Positions 23,518 to 35,918 of a stretch of 64,000 bases of DNA are shown in pieces. A program made the position numbers and the translations under genes. The notes below the pieces were generated by a model. That model saw only the letters and a program-made list of their open reading frames with translations, was not told the origin of the DNA and made no database searches. How positions within the stretch are numbered: the stretch's first letter is position 1; every line of letters begins with the position of its first letter. This stretch comes from Pyrenochaeta sp. MPI-SDFR-AT-0127 (Eukaryota; Ascomycota; Dothideomycetes; Pleosporales; Cucurbitariaceae): assembly GCA_020747015.1 (NCBI GenBank), contig JAGTJM010000008.1, forward strand, positions 1-64,000, in the 5' to 3' direction.

Positions 23518-26149
23518 CTAGATAGCTAGACCCCTCTCGCCGCAACTCCACCGATACAAACTTAGCATATCCTTCCGCATGTCTGCTACTGTCTCCTTGA
23601 CCACGTCGGTACTTTGCCCATCAAAGTCTCCCATTTTGGTCTGGGCAATCTCCTTCCACCAGCCCTTCTGGTTCTGGTTCCGCACCACCGTCAAAGTTGC
23701 CCGCATCACTCTCTTGAACACTCTCTGAAATTCGGTACTAAGAGTAACAATGCAGGCCTCATGTGCTCTAATGATTGTCTCGCACGCGCTCTCTACGGCG
23801 TGGTTCGGCCCGCCCTGCACAGCCGGCATGCGGTCCGCAAATAGCAGAAGGACAAGTGAGCCATGGAAAAGGTAGATGCCAACCAAATATGGCATAAAGC
23901 TGAGTTCGGGGTCGACATCGAGAATGAAGGCGACAGCTTCTGAAGCGAGAATTGCGTGTGACGAGCATTTGAGGAATGACGTTGAAGTCATCCAATTATT
24001 GTGGGAGCTGGTAGGGGGTGACCAAGCGAGCATAGTGAGGGCATCCCACTCGCCATGAAGAAGAATATGAAGCACGTGAAGAATAAAGTACGAATAGGAG
24101 GTTACAAGGAGAATGTTGGGATTTTGTCGAGCGTGGCAGTATGATTGAAAGGATGTGGGAGAGGTGCAAGACCATCGATGCGCCGTTTCCTGGAGCGCTG
24201 GTTGGTCGGTAAGGTCGAAGGATGAACTAGCGAAAGCTGAGTTAGGATTTATTCGGGATATACCCTGTGATTTAACCTTGTCGATGCTGTCTTTGCAACG
24301 GTCAAGAAGTTCCTCGATCATAGCGACTGACCCTCGATGGTCGATGTTGCCAAAGTGAGGATGATTGCGGCGACGCCTGAGATGAATAATATCCCCTAGG
24401 AGTACCATCAATGGCAAGAAGAACTCAAAGAATCCCGTACCACTAACTAAGGCTGATGGGCCCCGCTCACGAATGGGAAGTTGATCTAAACTTCGCTGGT
24501 CTAGAGCGCCCCAAACCTGCTCAGGCAAAGGAGAGTAGACAAAATGTTCACCGTCTACTATGGAGAGATTTCCATTGAATGACAGCGCCAGATGACGATC
24601 CAACGCAAAGGCTAGCCAAAAGGTTCTGCGCATTTCTTCTTTTGCTTCTATCGGATGTAGTCGTCTGTACGTGTCATCGTTCCGCTCCAAGCCAGTGACT
24701 GCGTCGCTGTCCCAACGTGCATCTGGGAGGTCCAATCGATGTAGTCCCATCACCTCTAGCAGACGGAGCGCTTTGTTCCACCACGGCAGGCAATCTGTTT
24801 TGAAGTCTCCGCCAGATATGACAATCGTGATAAGGATAAGACTCAGCACATCGTCTATGACTGGTGGTGGAGGACGCATTTCTTCCCATGTATTGGAATT
24901 GGATGGGGATGGTCCTGCCCGTGTTCTACGCACAAAACGTCCTAGAAAAATAGTTAGGCCCCCTATAGTATCTTCATTGCGACGCATGGCTTTGAGCACA
25001 ATATATAACCCTAAACAGAGGCACACGACATACCTGAGATCTTCTGCCAGTTTTCCTGATCCCGTTCATGTTGCAGTTGAAATACCAAGATTTGCAGTTT
25101 GTCACACAACTCAGCACGCGAGCCAGGCAAAAGCAGTTGTGGTAGTGATGCCGTTTGGGCACTCACCCAGATCATGGTAGCAAGGAGCGCGGTAGTTGTA
25201 GGTCGGGCACACGTAGGGTTCAGCACTGATTCCTTACGCAACACAGGCGTTATGACGTATGGGGAGGCATTCCTAAAACTATTTCCATCGGAGGGAGCGA
25301 AGTACAATTCGAGGAGTTCGCATGCAAGCTGTGGTCTAATGATTCCATCTAGTTGAGAATATAGAGGCTCGAGACAGGCATATTGATCCTTAGGAACGGG
25401 CGGCGATTGAAGGAGAACAGTTTGCACGGTTTGCTCTCCTGGCCTCATATGCCCGGATCGCACGGTGGTGTTGGCTGTTTCTGATGAACTTATATCCACG
25501 GGCAGTGCTGTCGATGCTGAAATGAATGGAGAATTAGATTGTATAATGGACGATACTGACGGCCTAGCTGAGGCTACCCTATCAGATGCTTCTTCGCGAG
25601 TGTCGAGGGCTTCAGCCGGCGCAGTCAGACTAGGCTCGAACACTTGGCCTGATCGGATTGTTTGCAAATCTTGATCATGGCGAGTATGTTGTGTGGACAA
25701 AGCTACATGAGTAGTTTCTTGCTGGCCTGTTGGATCATCTTCATGTCTTCGTGAGACTCTCTTCCGGCCTCGCTTCCTTATATCGCGATCATAGAGGCAT
25801 TCGTGCCCATTCTCTAAGCATTAGGTAAGTATGAAACTCAATCACCAAATCTAGATCTTTTCAAAGACCCATGTGTCGTTTCAAGGATGGTAATGGTGAA
25901 AGTAACTTGGTGTAGCTGGAGTCACATGACCGTTGAGCAGCAACGGCTCTATTGAGATTCTATGGGCGATCCCACATACCTTGGCAGCGTCGGCTGTAAT
26001 GTCAATATTGTTAGCAACAAGTCACATCGGTTGTATTGGACTTCATACCATGGCTGAGTGCCATGACACTTAACTCGAGATCGAGCACATTCATCGCACG
26101 CTAATCTAGACCTCCGACGGGATTCCCGCACTGAGCCGTCCTGAGCCAT
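23518..26149 (-). CDS. Zn2Cys6 transcription factor with fungal-specific domain
   Basis: Four exons: 26149-26049, 25993-25980 (14 nt), 25813-25034 and 24941-23518. They give 772 residues with consistent phases. The binuclear zinc cluster is split by two introns and becomes exact only after joining: C18-x2-C21-x6-C28-x5-C34-x2-C37-x6-C44, followed by a basic linker (D-I-R-K-R-G-R-K-R-V-S-R-R). The middle region is Ser/Thr-rich and probably disordered. The fungal-specific regulatory domain runs from about residue 180, with W-W-N-K-A-L-R-L-L-E-V-M-G-L-H-R-L and E-E-M-R-R-T-F-W-L-A-F-A-L-D-R-H-L-A-L, a hallmark of this family. It should bind CGG-type half-sites in the nucleus as a dimer. Targets are unknown; its nearest neighbours are the fucosidase and the aldo/keto reductase. 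A start at 26200 in the same frame is also possible. Confidence 0.9.
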
Positions 26150-27422
26150 GGTGCGCAAATTGTGGGAGTTTAGGTGGAGTTGTGGGTAAATGATGCTCAC
26201 AACTAAATATCCGCAGGATAATAGTCACTTATTTGTATTGTGAGGCAGAGCCCCGCACCGGATCAAAGCTAGAATGGGAAGACTGCCAAGGGCCTAGGAG
26301 ATTCACTATATCGAAAGTAGCTGTTGTCTACCCAAACTAACGCAGCCCTCCAAATTTTCCAATTCGTCAAAGCTCAAGCCCGGCTCGCCCCCACGCCGGA
26401 GCCCGCCACAATTATCCTACATCCCAAGAACCAAATCCAGGGGATTTATACCCTTACATCTTGTCTTTCAATTAAACATCCTTGTAAACTGCAGCGGTTG
26501 CCTCGTCCGTATCGCATTGGCAGTTGCCGACGGTGAGGTTTTCGTTAGGAGACGAAGATTAGCCCGATTTTGAGGATGTCGATGTCTTGACCTACACATT
26601 GGACTAGGATACTAGTGAAACGCTCAGTCGAACAAAACGTCGAACGAACAAAGCTCTCGTTGACTTAGTGATCACTGGGACTATGACTCGCGATGTGCGC
26701 TTTCCAACATCATATAATCTAACCAGCCCTGACACAATAAATAATGCTGCATCTATAGCGTTGCATTCTGCACTGCAGATTTGGGGCATGAACAATTTTC
26801 ATGTATGCTCGACACTGTCTCCGAGCCGAGATGAAGAAGTTATAACACTTCAGGCAAACGTAAGTGACTGAGATTTGCTCAAGGGACCATTGGTTATGGC
26901 AACGCGGCGGATATCACTATTGGTAAAACTCGGGTTTGCTCTGTGCCACAAGCTGTGTCGCATGCAAGGCTGCTTGCTGAGTTAAACCTTGATTGATTGA
27001 GCAATCCACCAATCTTGATAAGCAGTATATATCACTGTAGGCCAAATGTTGGAATAGATCATATAGGCGAAGCTATGGGGGAAAATTTGACAAATTTGGG
27101 TAGTTTCGAACAGCTCCTTCACGTTGAATCATCTATATTTGCCAAGTCTATACATCCCGCATCTGAAGCCAGAATCAGCGATAGCCGAATTCTTGATGGA
27201 CTCATTGTTCTAAATGTAGCCCGATTCATATTCGACATCGGGATGGGCAATGGCCTAAGAATGTCACATTAGCCAAGGGTGGCATGTGGCCCACAAGTAA
27301 TGTGCATAGTATTTATGCTAGTCATAGCTCGTGAGTGTTGCTTGCATACATCTTCTAATACAACATTAGATCATCTAGAAAGACCTGTATTCGAGACATA
27401 CAATGACTTTCACCACAACATA
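26150..27422. other. intergenic spacer, no gene recognised
   Basis: Includes the 5' region of the Zn2Cys6 gene and the 3' side of the aldo/keto reductase. Frames up to 91 codons (26997-27272) have no recognisable features. Confidence 0.45.
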
Positions 27423-28487
27423 CTATTGCGGGAAATCAAAATCTATCCATGTGCCAAGGATATCCCGTACCAGTTCACAGCGCTCCTTGTCTCTCTGCTC
27501 CAATTTTCGGTCGGCAGTGTAAATATTTTCATCCTTCCCAGTGTACTTTTCAAGGTCATTTCCAAGTACTTGGCGAGCTGTAATTACATTGTCCACGATT
27601 TCTTCGAGCGTGGCGACACCACTTATGGTGCAGATTTGGAGCTCAGGGGTGGAAAGAGAGACAGCCTTTCGTATTGCAAAGCGAAGTGCTAACGCCGAAA
27701 TAGATTCTCCTGCCGCCTCGAGTTCTTCAGCAGCTTTCTTGACTTGAATCCGGAGGCCTTCAGGAGCAGGGTGCCAATCACCGAGCCCCCCTACTGGGAC
27801 GCCTCTGGATCTTAGCAAGCCTACGGCCAGCGGACTTGACGAACATACTGTCCTAACGCCAGCAGCTCTGAACGCAGGCAGCCCAAAGGTCTCGAGTCGT
27901 GTATTTTGTAGCGTCAGCTGCGCCCAGGTTTGCACAACATCCACCGGCAATCCGTACGTTTCTAGGACAAGTGATGCAACCTGAGATAGAACATTCAAGT
28001 TGTAACCGGATATACCAACGTGTCGCACGATTCCTTCACTAGAAAGCTGAAAAAGTGTGCCCACTGCCTCCACTGCCTCGCCGAGACTGACAAATTCGAC
28101 ATCATGGCAAAAGACCACATCAAGGTATGTGGTCTGAAAGCGATCAAGGGAGCGAGTTACGGAGCTTCGAATCGATTGCGGCGAGTAGTCAAAATGTTGC
28201 GCCGCAATTCTCCCGACCTTGGTCATCAGAGTATAGTCTTCTCTATGGTATCTTTCCGTAATTCGGTGATCCGATAGAGCAGCTCCAAGTATCAGCTCTG
28301 ATGGATCGTAGTAGGGCGATGTGTCGATTGTGCGCACACCGGCTTCGAAAGCTTTCAGAAGTATATCGACGACAGGTGCTTCGTTGGGCTTGTTGACGAT
28401 CTGGTAACTAAATCCCGCGCCTCCCATGATGAACGGACCGAGCCTCAAAGGACACCGCTCACCCTTTGCGAGCTTGTCTGGTGACAT
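27423..28487 (-). CDS. aldo/keto reductase, D-arabinose 1-dehydrogenase (ARA2-like)
   Basis: A single exon of 354 residues, complete from M-S-P-D-K-L to F-D-F-P-Q. The family signature is clear: R-T-I-D-T-S-P-Y-Y-D-P-S-E (residues 53-64) with catalytic Asp55 and Tyr60, then M-T-K-V-G-R (Lys90), then V-V-F-C-H-D-V-E (His128). V-R-H-V-G-I-S-G-Y lies in the barrel, with the cofactor-binding end further on. The C-x-H-D-V-E and S-P-Y-Y-D-P-S-E blocks are those of L-galactose/D-arabinose dehydrogenases, so the likely reaction is NAD-dependent oxidation of D-arabinose to D-arabinono-1,4-lactone, a step towards D-erythroascorbate. It is probably cytosolic, with no signal or membrane segment. The length is normal for ARA2 homologues. 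Other aldose substrates cannot be excluded. Confidence 0.9.
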   Translation of the reverse strand: MSPDKLAKGERCPLRLGPFIMGGAGFSYQIVNKPNEAPVVDILLKAFEAGVRTIDTSPYYDPSELILGAALSDHRITERYHREDYTLMTKVGRIAAQHFDYSPQSIRSSVTRSLDRFQTTYLDVVFCHDVEFVSLGEAVEAVGTLFQLSSEGIVRHVGISGYNLNVLSQVASLVLETYGLPVDVVQTWAQLTLQNTRLETFGLPAFRAAGVRTVCSSSPLAVGLLRSRGVPVGGLGDWHPAPEGLRIQVKKAAEELEAAGESISALALRFAIRKAVSLSTPELQICTISGVATLEEIVDNVITARQVLGNDLEKYTGKDENIYTADRKLEQRDKERCELVRDILGTWIDFDFPQ

Positions 28488-30798
28488 AATGGCAAAACTT
28501 GAGATAGCCTCTTTGATGCTTCGACAGTGTAAAGACTTTAATCAGTAATGTTTTCTGTGGAGGATACTAGGACGCGGGGTCGGAAGCATCGCCAAGGAAA
28601 GGACTCCAGAGAACACAATGCAACTTGCTTCCTAGATTCAAGGACTCCGAGTCACAATCGCCGCAGTCTTCGCCTTAAAATATTGTTTTTGCATCAAACT
28701 GATGCTGTGGTCAAGCTCAATCAAATTTCGTTGGTGGAGCAGAAATTGAGCGGCCAGAACTTGCGGCCGGATAATTGTTAGCATCCGAGCCACTAGCTGC
28801 AGTGGCGCGGCGCTAAAGCTCACAGAAGCCGTAAGCGGCCCGCACGTCGATAATTCGCAAAGCGTTAGAGACAAGCCAAAGGTTCTCCTGGCTTATCTGG
28901 GACCAATAAACTACCTACAGCGGAAACCTGCCTGCAATACGATGGAGCACGAATACTTGATTCTCCAAGAACAACGTCACACAACGTCAAATTTGACAAA
29001 CTATCCATATGTTATGATAGTTAACACAAAAGAGCCGCCGAGCGGCCAATTATGGAGCGGAGTGTAAAGCATCAGTTTGACTTATACTACGCTGCATCAT
29101 TGTGTCTTAGGCTAATGCTGGAGCCCATGTTTCAAAAAGCCTCTCAGTATCCATGGCGCGCCTGAAACGGGGCTGCAGCCACATGGTAGCTTTGTCCTTG
29201 AGCAAGAATCAAGGCGCCGCGCATGTGTTGTATGATTTAGAATGGTAAAATTCATACAACCATCTACTATTGACCAGGAGAGACTAGGTATGTCCTCAGC
29301 CAGCCGCTCTCATAGAATACAGGTGCAATCGAATGGAAGGAGCACTTCGAATAGGTACACTCAATTTTCATGTTGACCTTGATGAGATCTCTCACCGCAT
29401 TCTAGAACGCCGTGCAAGCTGCTCGGCGCATAATCGCCGGTTCTTCATCATGATACCACAGATAGACGTTCAGTTGCATCACATTAAGGCCAAAGGATTC
29501 ACGTTCTTTCGAAACATGAGGATGGTCAAGTTGGGGAGCACACTGGGCTGAAACAGGCGTCCAGCCTGGACCTAGGCTAGTAGTAGGTTAAAAGCAGGCT
29601 ATATTAGGGCGCATCGGAAATTGAGTAGACAGGGCTCTGTATCAAAGATGCCCCGTACCTTAAAACCGATTCTTGAATCATTAGTCGCACCGTATGGCAA
29701 CAACTCCGACTATAGTGAGGCGACGTAGGCTGACGATAGATAGAGCTTGAAAGTTCGATAGGAATTCGTTTATCCTCCATTGGCACTATACCTCTTCTCT
29801 ACCTGATGAATTCCCATCGTGTCTGTACTACATACTAGCCTCCTGACATCGTAGGTCCAAAGCGTCGTCTCCCAAATTTACTATTTCATAATGCCAAAGC
29901 ACTCTCAGTTATTCACAGCCTTGTATTTCCAGCTCTATTGCGCTAAAAGGCAGGATTGGCAGATTTTGGACGTTAAAAAGCTGTTCACACCGTTGATTCA
30001 GGTTTTGATCGCACTAACACCGCCAAGGCTCATGGAGGTAAAGAAACTTGAATGTTTTCAGACGTCAACTCGTATTCTGATATGTCTAGTAGTTCTACAA
30101 GCATCTTAATCACAATTATGATAAAGTAGATAGGCTGAAGGACTTGACCAGTAGCTGCAACAGTGAGGTAAAGTTCAGTTATTCATTTTACACAATTGTG
30201 CATACCACACTGGCTGGTTTTCTTCTGCCAGATTCGTCAGCTTGCAGTCCAAAGTGTTTGTTAGCTATGCTAGTGATCAAATTGTCGACCTGCTGTGTTG
30301 TTTTATCAGATGCCGTCTTACACCTCAATTAGTAATTCCGCAGTCATGGAAGACTCAAAACCCATAATTCACCATCCCATTGGTTTCTGCAAGATGGATT
30401 CCATATAATCTTTGCGAACTACTTCAGTCTTATAAACAAAGAGTCAAATGCTTACCAGGTTTTACTACTCTTCCACAAATTAGCGATATCAGAGTAAAGG
30501 TCTATAGGAATGCGACTCTCTTTAGGTAGTAGATCCTTTTGGTAGAGTATATTTCCCTTATGGTGATACTTTGCATGCCTACCAACATCTTCCGACGAGT
30601 CGGAAGTTGTGCTGCTAGCGGCGGCGTAACGGTTAGAATATCGGTAGTTGGCGAACATATGCGCCGTAATCAGACTCGGCCCGAGACCCAGAACTTCGTG
30701 AGTGATCAGTTTTAAGTACTTCGTATACCGTCGTATGGTTATTTAATACGCATTTCTACCCAATATTGGCCAAATAACAGCTCCAGAGAGTAGACAAA
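28488..30798. other. long spacer, no gene recognised
   Basis: Between the reductase and alcohol dehydrogenase starts, which are divergent. A 68-codon frame on the minus strand (30452-30658) looks compositionally protein-like (R-H-A-K-Y-H-H-K-G-N-I-L-Y) and could be the remnant of a gene, but I cannot place it. The rest shows only short frames. Confidence 0.45.
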
Positions 30799-32140
30799 AT
30801 GCCAAGCGTAAGTCCCTTTCTGTGCCTAAGCGACGAACAAGAGCTGAGGATGGCGGGGCTCCAACAGCGTGTCGAGAACATCCCTACCTCACAGAAAGCA
30901 GCTGTGACAACGGTGAATGATGACAAAGTATCAACCATTATAGCGGACATTCCGGTCCCAGAATTGAAATCCGGTCAAATTCTTGTCAAGATTAATTGGT
31001 CTGGCCTTTGTTACAATGACGTTGGACCCATGCGAAACTTCTGGCCCGGCTCACCTCGCTCAGACACATTTAAACAAGCAGCTCATAGCATCTCTGGACA
31101 TGAGGGAGTAGGAAACGTTGTTGCGATTGCTGAAGATGTGGCTCTCGAGAAGCTGTGGAACCTTGGGGATCGTGTCGGCATTAAATGGGTAGCAAGTGTG
31201 TGCCGTAAGTGCGAGTTCTGTACGAATGGGCGGGATGAAGTCAATTGTCAGCAGCCTCTATATTCGGGCCTAACCACCCCTGGCACTTTCCAGCAATACG
31301 TTGCTACTGATGCACGCTTCGCATTGCGCTTGCCTGACAATGTGAGCGACGAAGAAGCTGCTCCGTTGCTTTGCAGCGGTCTTACTATCTACACGGCTAC
31401 GAAGCGAAGCAAAGTTCAACCAGGACAGTGGATCGTGTATCTGGGTGGCGGGGGCGGTCAGGGACATGTAGGTTGCAAACTCTCTGTGTGACTTTACAAT
31501 GCTCAACGTGCTAACAGTTTCGTATAGCTCGGTATCCAGTATGCAAAAGCTATGGGAATGCGAGTCATTGCCATTGATGTTGGCTCTGAAAAGGGTACCT
31601 TTTGCACATCTTTGGGTGCTGATGTTTACATTGATACATCTGTATGCAACGATGTCACGGCAGAGGTTAAGAAACTCACCGAATATGGAGGTTTGCAGCC
31701 CATAACAAGGAATATGGAAAGATCAGAATCGCTAATCGCTCATGTGTAGCTCATGGGGTGATAGTAGTCGCCCCGTCAGAACAGGCATATGAACTTGCTC
31801 CAACGCTTCTTCGACCTACTGGAACGATGGTTGTAGTAGCATTTGTAAGAGACAGAACATATAAATTTGGGCTGCCGCCAATTTTTTTCGCCTCTTCACA
31901 GGTACGTTGTATGATCCTCTACAATTGATTGTTGCATTTGCTCAGATTTCCGTGCAGTACAATATAGTCGGTAGCACGACTGGTTCGAGAGAGGAAGCGA
32001 GAGAAATGTTCGAGTTTACGCAAAAGGGACTCGTGCATCCGACTCTTCACAAGGGATCGTTGAAGGATGTGGAGAAATATCTAGATCTCATCATCGATAA
32101 AAAGCTCTTGGGAAAGGTGGTACTGAAAGTTGACCTCTAG
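30799..32140 (+). CDS. zinc-dependent alcohol dehydrogenase, medium chain (ADH1/AdhP type)
   Basis: Four exons: 30799-31467, 31528-31690, 31750-31901 and 31946-32140, giving 392 residues (375 if translation starts at the in-frame Met at 30850, close to the usual family start). Catalytic zinc ligands are Cys71 (S-G-L-C-Y-N-D), His101-Glu102 (S-G-H-E-G-V-G) and Cys192. Structural zinc cysteines are 135, 138, 141 and 150. The Rossmann loop reads Y-L-G-G-G-G-G-Q-G-H-L-G, followed by V-I-A-I-D-V-G, whose Asp favours NAD over NADP. It should interconvert a primary or secondary alcohol and its aldehyde or ketone in the cytosol. Two oddities: the usual His after the first zinc Cys is Tyr, and the second intron has a weak GTTTGC donor. 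The coding frame is otherwise intact. Confidence 0.86.
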
Positions 32141-33093
32141 ATAGATATCTTTGGTATGTCGGCATTGTTTGTGTGCCACATCTGACAGTACACCTGCGGA
32201 ATTAGTTGTCTCATCGCTTCTTCTCTTACTTGAGTGTTGCAGATGTAAATTAAGCGTCGTCTTCTTTATTGTAACACGCACAATGTGCGAAAAGACATGC
32301 ATAAGTGTAGGAGTGTAGGCACAAATTCTATCCATATGCACATTTATTGTTCTGCTCTGGTGACACTGCAATACATACAATAGGCTTTGGCCACTTGTTC
32401 TAACTTCATGAAGTACTGCCTCATCTCAACCTATGAATAGTCGGTCTCTTGATCGATCGACAATCTCCGCTGGTCCTTACGCTTCTTGTGCGCCGTGCTT
32501 ATGGGTATAACTCCTTTGATATTGGGACTGGGTGATACGAGAGAGTTAGCATATAGGGACAAGTCAACACCTGAACAGTAGTTCTATCGTTAAACCCATG
32601 ACCATTTTGAGTACTTGACACTGCTCTAGCTTTTCGCGTAGATCCAGAGAGTAGCTCCATACGGCATTCGCTCAACATTGAGCAAAGTGTGTTTACCGCT
32701 ACAGTTTAGATGTCATTCGATATGTAATGTGTCAAAGTCTTCTGTGTAGGACGACGTGTGACCCATCGAGATATCTGGCATCAAATAAATTCGCGTCGAA
32801 GTTCTGTATGGTATGTCCCCAATCTTTCCGTAAATTGGTAACAATATGAAAGCCTCTACAGATCCAAGTATTGCCTAAAATATTGTATAATATTCTGTAA
32901 ATGTATATAGATTCCGCGTGAAACGTGGAAAAGTTGGAAGAATAAGTGAAGCATTCTCTACCACTTCAAGTACCCACAAAGAGGCACCAGGTGATATTGG
33001 CCTATGAACAAAAAGCACGCTCCACACGAGAAATTGAGAGAGGCTGTCAGCTCGGGTATATGCCTCACATCAGCGTAAATGTGGCTGGTGTTC
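32141..33093. other. convergent spacer, no gene seen
   Basis: Lies between the 3' ends of the alcohol dehydrogenase and the ZZ-finger gene. No reading frame with recognisable features. Confidence 0.5.
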
Positions 33094-34977
33094 TTACGAT
33101 GAGCTACCGCCTCCACCTCCTCCACCATCACCACCGCCTCCCGAAAACCCTCCACCGCCTCCATCACCGCTATGCCCACTACTCCCTGTCCCACCACTGC
33201 TTGTCCAACCATATCCTGCAAGCGCGAACGCAGCATCTCCTACATTTCCAAGTGCGTTCGCCGTTTCCCCGAAAGCCACCACAAGTCCTTTAGCCTTGAC
33301 CCTTGTCCCAACTCGCTCACCGTCAACGCTCTTCATATCTAAATCTCCTGCTTTCCAGTAACTCATCAACCCAAGATCGCATTTTCGAGCCGCTTCCTCG
33401 CTCACTAAAAAGCCTTTGTTGTTCTTTCCCTTCTCCATTCTCAACGAATGCTTTTCCCAGTCCTTTAGGACTTGAAGTGTGGCGACTACAAGTGCAGGGT
33501 CAACAATTGACGAGCGTATGTACACTGCTTCATCTGGTAAATTTACGAGTGAGAAGTCGCATGTAGGTTGGATGGATGCACCAAGTTGGCCGCTGAGAGC
33601 AAGCCCGCGACAGGCATTACAAACGTCATGATTAGGACATGTCCTGCATCTCCATCTCAAACCTTTGATAGGCATTGTCTGGCAAACATCACACCTGATG
33701 CCGGCATGCACTTCCGATTGATCCACAAAACCATCCCAGAACGTGTGGTCTGCGACAATCTCGCCATACAACGGATCTGGAATTCTCCCGGTGGAGGCAA
33801 AAAGCGCGTGCCGAAGAATATCATACCGCGATCCGTTGATGGAGCTGACTGCGGTGCTGCTGACCCACATGTATGCGCGTCCGTCTGGGCCAATGAAGCG
33901 GAGAGAATCGTAATTCAACGCGTGAACGTAGGTTGTTAGTACTGGTTTGTGCGGCCCATGAGCGAGAACTTCGGTCTTGCGCATGCCGGTGCTAGAGTCA
34001 AACTTGAGATCATAGCCCCAGCGTGGCTGCTGACTCTTTGATAACTTTTTGGACTGATCCACCTTCTCCTCGGGACAGGTCATGACCCAGGTGTGCTTTG
34101 GGCTTCGGAAGCTTCCGCCTGAAGTTTTGAACCTGAATGTATACGATGGAGGTATCGGACGATGCACATGTCCTGTGGGCCTAATTGTTCGCCATGAGAA
34201 GGAATCTGGTGTTCCAAGCCAAGTCAAACCTGTGGCAATTTTGGGACCTTGAAAGGCATAGAAGGTTACTACTACTGGGGGCAGCTTCCACTGAGGTGGA
34301 TAGGGTACCTGGCGATGCTGCTCGAGATATGTTGATATGGATACTGAGTCGAACAGCGATAATGGTGTTTGTGTTATATGTTGGCCATGAATGATGGGGA
34401 TGGGCAGGTTATCGGATGGAGACTGGGGAGAGTACGAGCCGGAATGTGGTCCCACGACTACTTCTGGCAGTGAACTGATACTTTGCGGGCTTGTTGGTTG
34501 CCTACGCGAATCTGGAACATATGGCAAGGTGTTTGATGATACGCTTTGCGAATGCGGTCGTAATAATGGCGATGGAGGTTGGCCTAATAAAGGCGAGTGC
34601 CCTTGTGGGCTTGGAGCCAGGCTGGAATGCCGCCGATGTTGGGTCACTTGGCTGCTCGATCGCCTTCTGACGTCCTCGACTTCTATTTGCTGGAGTTTAT
34701 GCGCCAACAATTCATCTTCTTTCAACTGCTGCTCGGGTGTCGTCGTTGGCGGTGCCGAAGGCAACGGCGCTGGTAGCTCTGCTATCACAGGCGCAAGAGA
34801 GGTATTTCCATAATGTGGTTGCACGTAGGAGGTTGAACTTGGCGCATAGTAGCCGCCGTAGGGTTGGGTTTGTGGATTCGCTTGCGAGTATCCATGGTTG
34901 GGATATTGTGATGATGGTTGCTGGTATTGTTGTCCTGACCAACCTTGCCATTGCTGATTTGGATTGGGAGACGACAT
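33094..34977 (-). CDS. ZZ-type zinc finger protein with Pro/Gln-rich N-terminus and Gly-rich tail
   Basis: A single exon. I chose the Met at 34977 (M-S-S-P-N-P-N-Q-Q-W-Q), giving 627 residues; an upstream in-frame Met at 35097 adds 40 atypical residues. Residues 1-210 are low-complexity, rich in Pro, Gln, Ser and Tyr. A globular region follows with F-D-S-V-S-I-S-T-Y-L-E and P-P-S-Y-T-F-R-F-K-T-S-G. A ZZ zinc finger lies at about 420-455 (C-D-V-C, W-R-C-R-T-C, D-V-C-N-A-C). ZZ domains bind protein tails, including histone N-termini and N-degrons. The tail is a run of Gly, Ser and Asp. It is a conserved fungal protein of unknown role. It is transcribed away from the Zn2Cys6 gene at 35919, with a 0.9-kb shared upstream region. 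Confidence 0.85.
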   Translation of the reverse strand: MSSPNPNQQWQGWSGQQYQQPSSQYPNHGYSQANPQTQPYGGYYAPSSTSYVQPHYGNTSLAPVIAELPAPLPSAPPTTTPEQQLKEDELLAHKLQQIEVEDVRRRSSSQVTQHRRHSSLAPSPQGHSPLLGQPPSPLLRPHSQSVSSNTLPYVPDSRRQPTSPQSISSLPEVVVGPHSGSYSPQSPSDNLPIPIIHGQHITQTPLSLFDSVSISTYLEQHRQVPYPPQWKLPPVVVTFYAFQGPKIATGLTWLGTPDSFSWRTIRPTGHVHRPIPPSYTFRFKTSGGSFRSPKHTWVMTCPEEKVDQSKKLSKSQQPRWGYDLKFDSSTGMRKTEVLAHGPHKPVLTTYVHALNYDSLRFIGPDGRAYMWVSSTAVSSINGSRYDILRHALFASTGRIPDPLYGEIVADHTFWDGFVDQSEVHAGIRCDVCQTMPIKGLRWRCRTCPNHDVCNACRGLALSGQLGASIQPTCDFSLVNLPDEAVYIRSSIVDPALVVATLQVLKDWEKHSLRMEKGKNNKGFLVSEEAARKCDLGLMSYWKAGDLDMKSVDGERVGTRVKAKGLVVAFGETANALGNVGDAAFALAGYGWTSSGGTGSSGHSGDGGGGGFSGGGGDGGGGGGGSSS

Positions 34978-35918
34978 GGTGGACTCTGGAGAAAGCAGGT
35001 CAAGCAGAGCTAGTAAATACCCGGGAAGGATAATATGTTGAGGGAATTCGAGAAATTGAAATCGATTGACGGAGCGTTGGCAGGATTCCGCCCCCACCAG
35101 CTCTTAGGCAAATGTCAGATCCTCAAACGTTGTGGCTTCGGATTGCGACAAGAGAGCGCCAAAGTCCATGGACGTGCAAGAGAAGAGCAGAGCGCACAGT
35201 CAATATTTAGAATCGCATAGAGAGTTTCCAGGTGACCAGCGACCCGAGTGAGTATCTGTAGGGCAGGCGCAGGGCAATGGAGTGGCGATGGGTGAGGCTT
35301 AGCGACAATATGCACAGGACGGCGGCTGGACGCCTTGAAGATCATGGGAAGCCTTGCTGACGTCAATAGTCGAATTGCTTATGATCGCTCCTGTGAAGCC
35401 GGTACGATGTATGGTCTGTTTGGCTGCAGCGTCACGGGCAGCATAGCAATGCGGTGCTACATGGTGACCTGCGAAGCCTAGTTCGCGACTTCCGCTGCCG
35501 CTCGTGAGGTGGGGGTGGCACGGAAGGAACCTCGCACACACGCCAATTGTGGGCATCCGCTGTTGGACATCAGCACCACATCCAATGAACCCTGCTGCAA
35601 CTCATGATAGCGTCGCTGCGATCATGCGCTTTATGTTCCTTCAGGCACAGGAGTGACAAAGGCTGTCAATGACCGCACACCTGCGTCTAATTGTTGGCCA
35701 ATCATGGACCCCACATTTGCCGACACGCGAATCATCTCCGCGTTGCAAGGCTGCTGCGAATCTCTTCCGCGAATATCCTCCTGGTTGACTCAGCACGCGT
35801 TGGAGCAACAAACAACTAGACTGGAACAACAGACACTGTGGGACATATGATTCTGTCGGCTCAGGGATGCAGCTATTGATTTGAATGTCCCCGCTTTGCG
35901 CCGTTCCAGCCGTACACC
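34978..35918. other. divergent promoter region
   Basis: Upstream of both the ZZ-finger gene and the Zn2Cys6 regulator. Short frames on both strands have no recognisable domain. Confidence 0.45.

Noticed and set aside
34391..34813. 140-codon Gly/Cys-rich plus-strand frame
   Set aside because: Antisense shadow of the Pro/Gln/Ser-rich part of the ZZ-finger gene.
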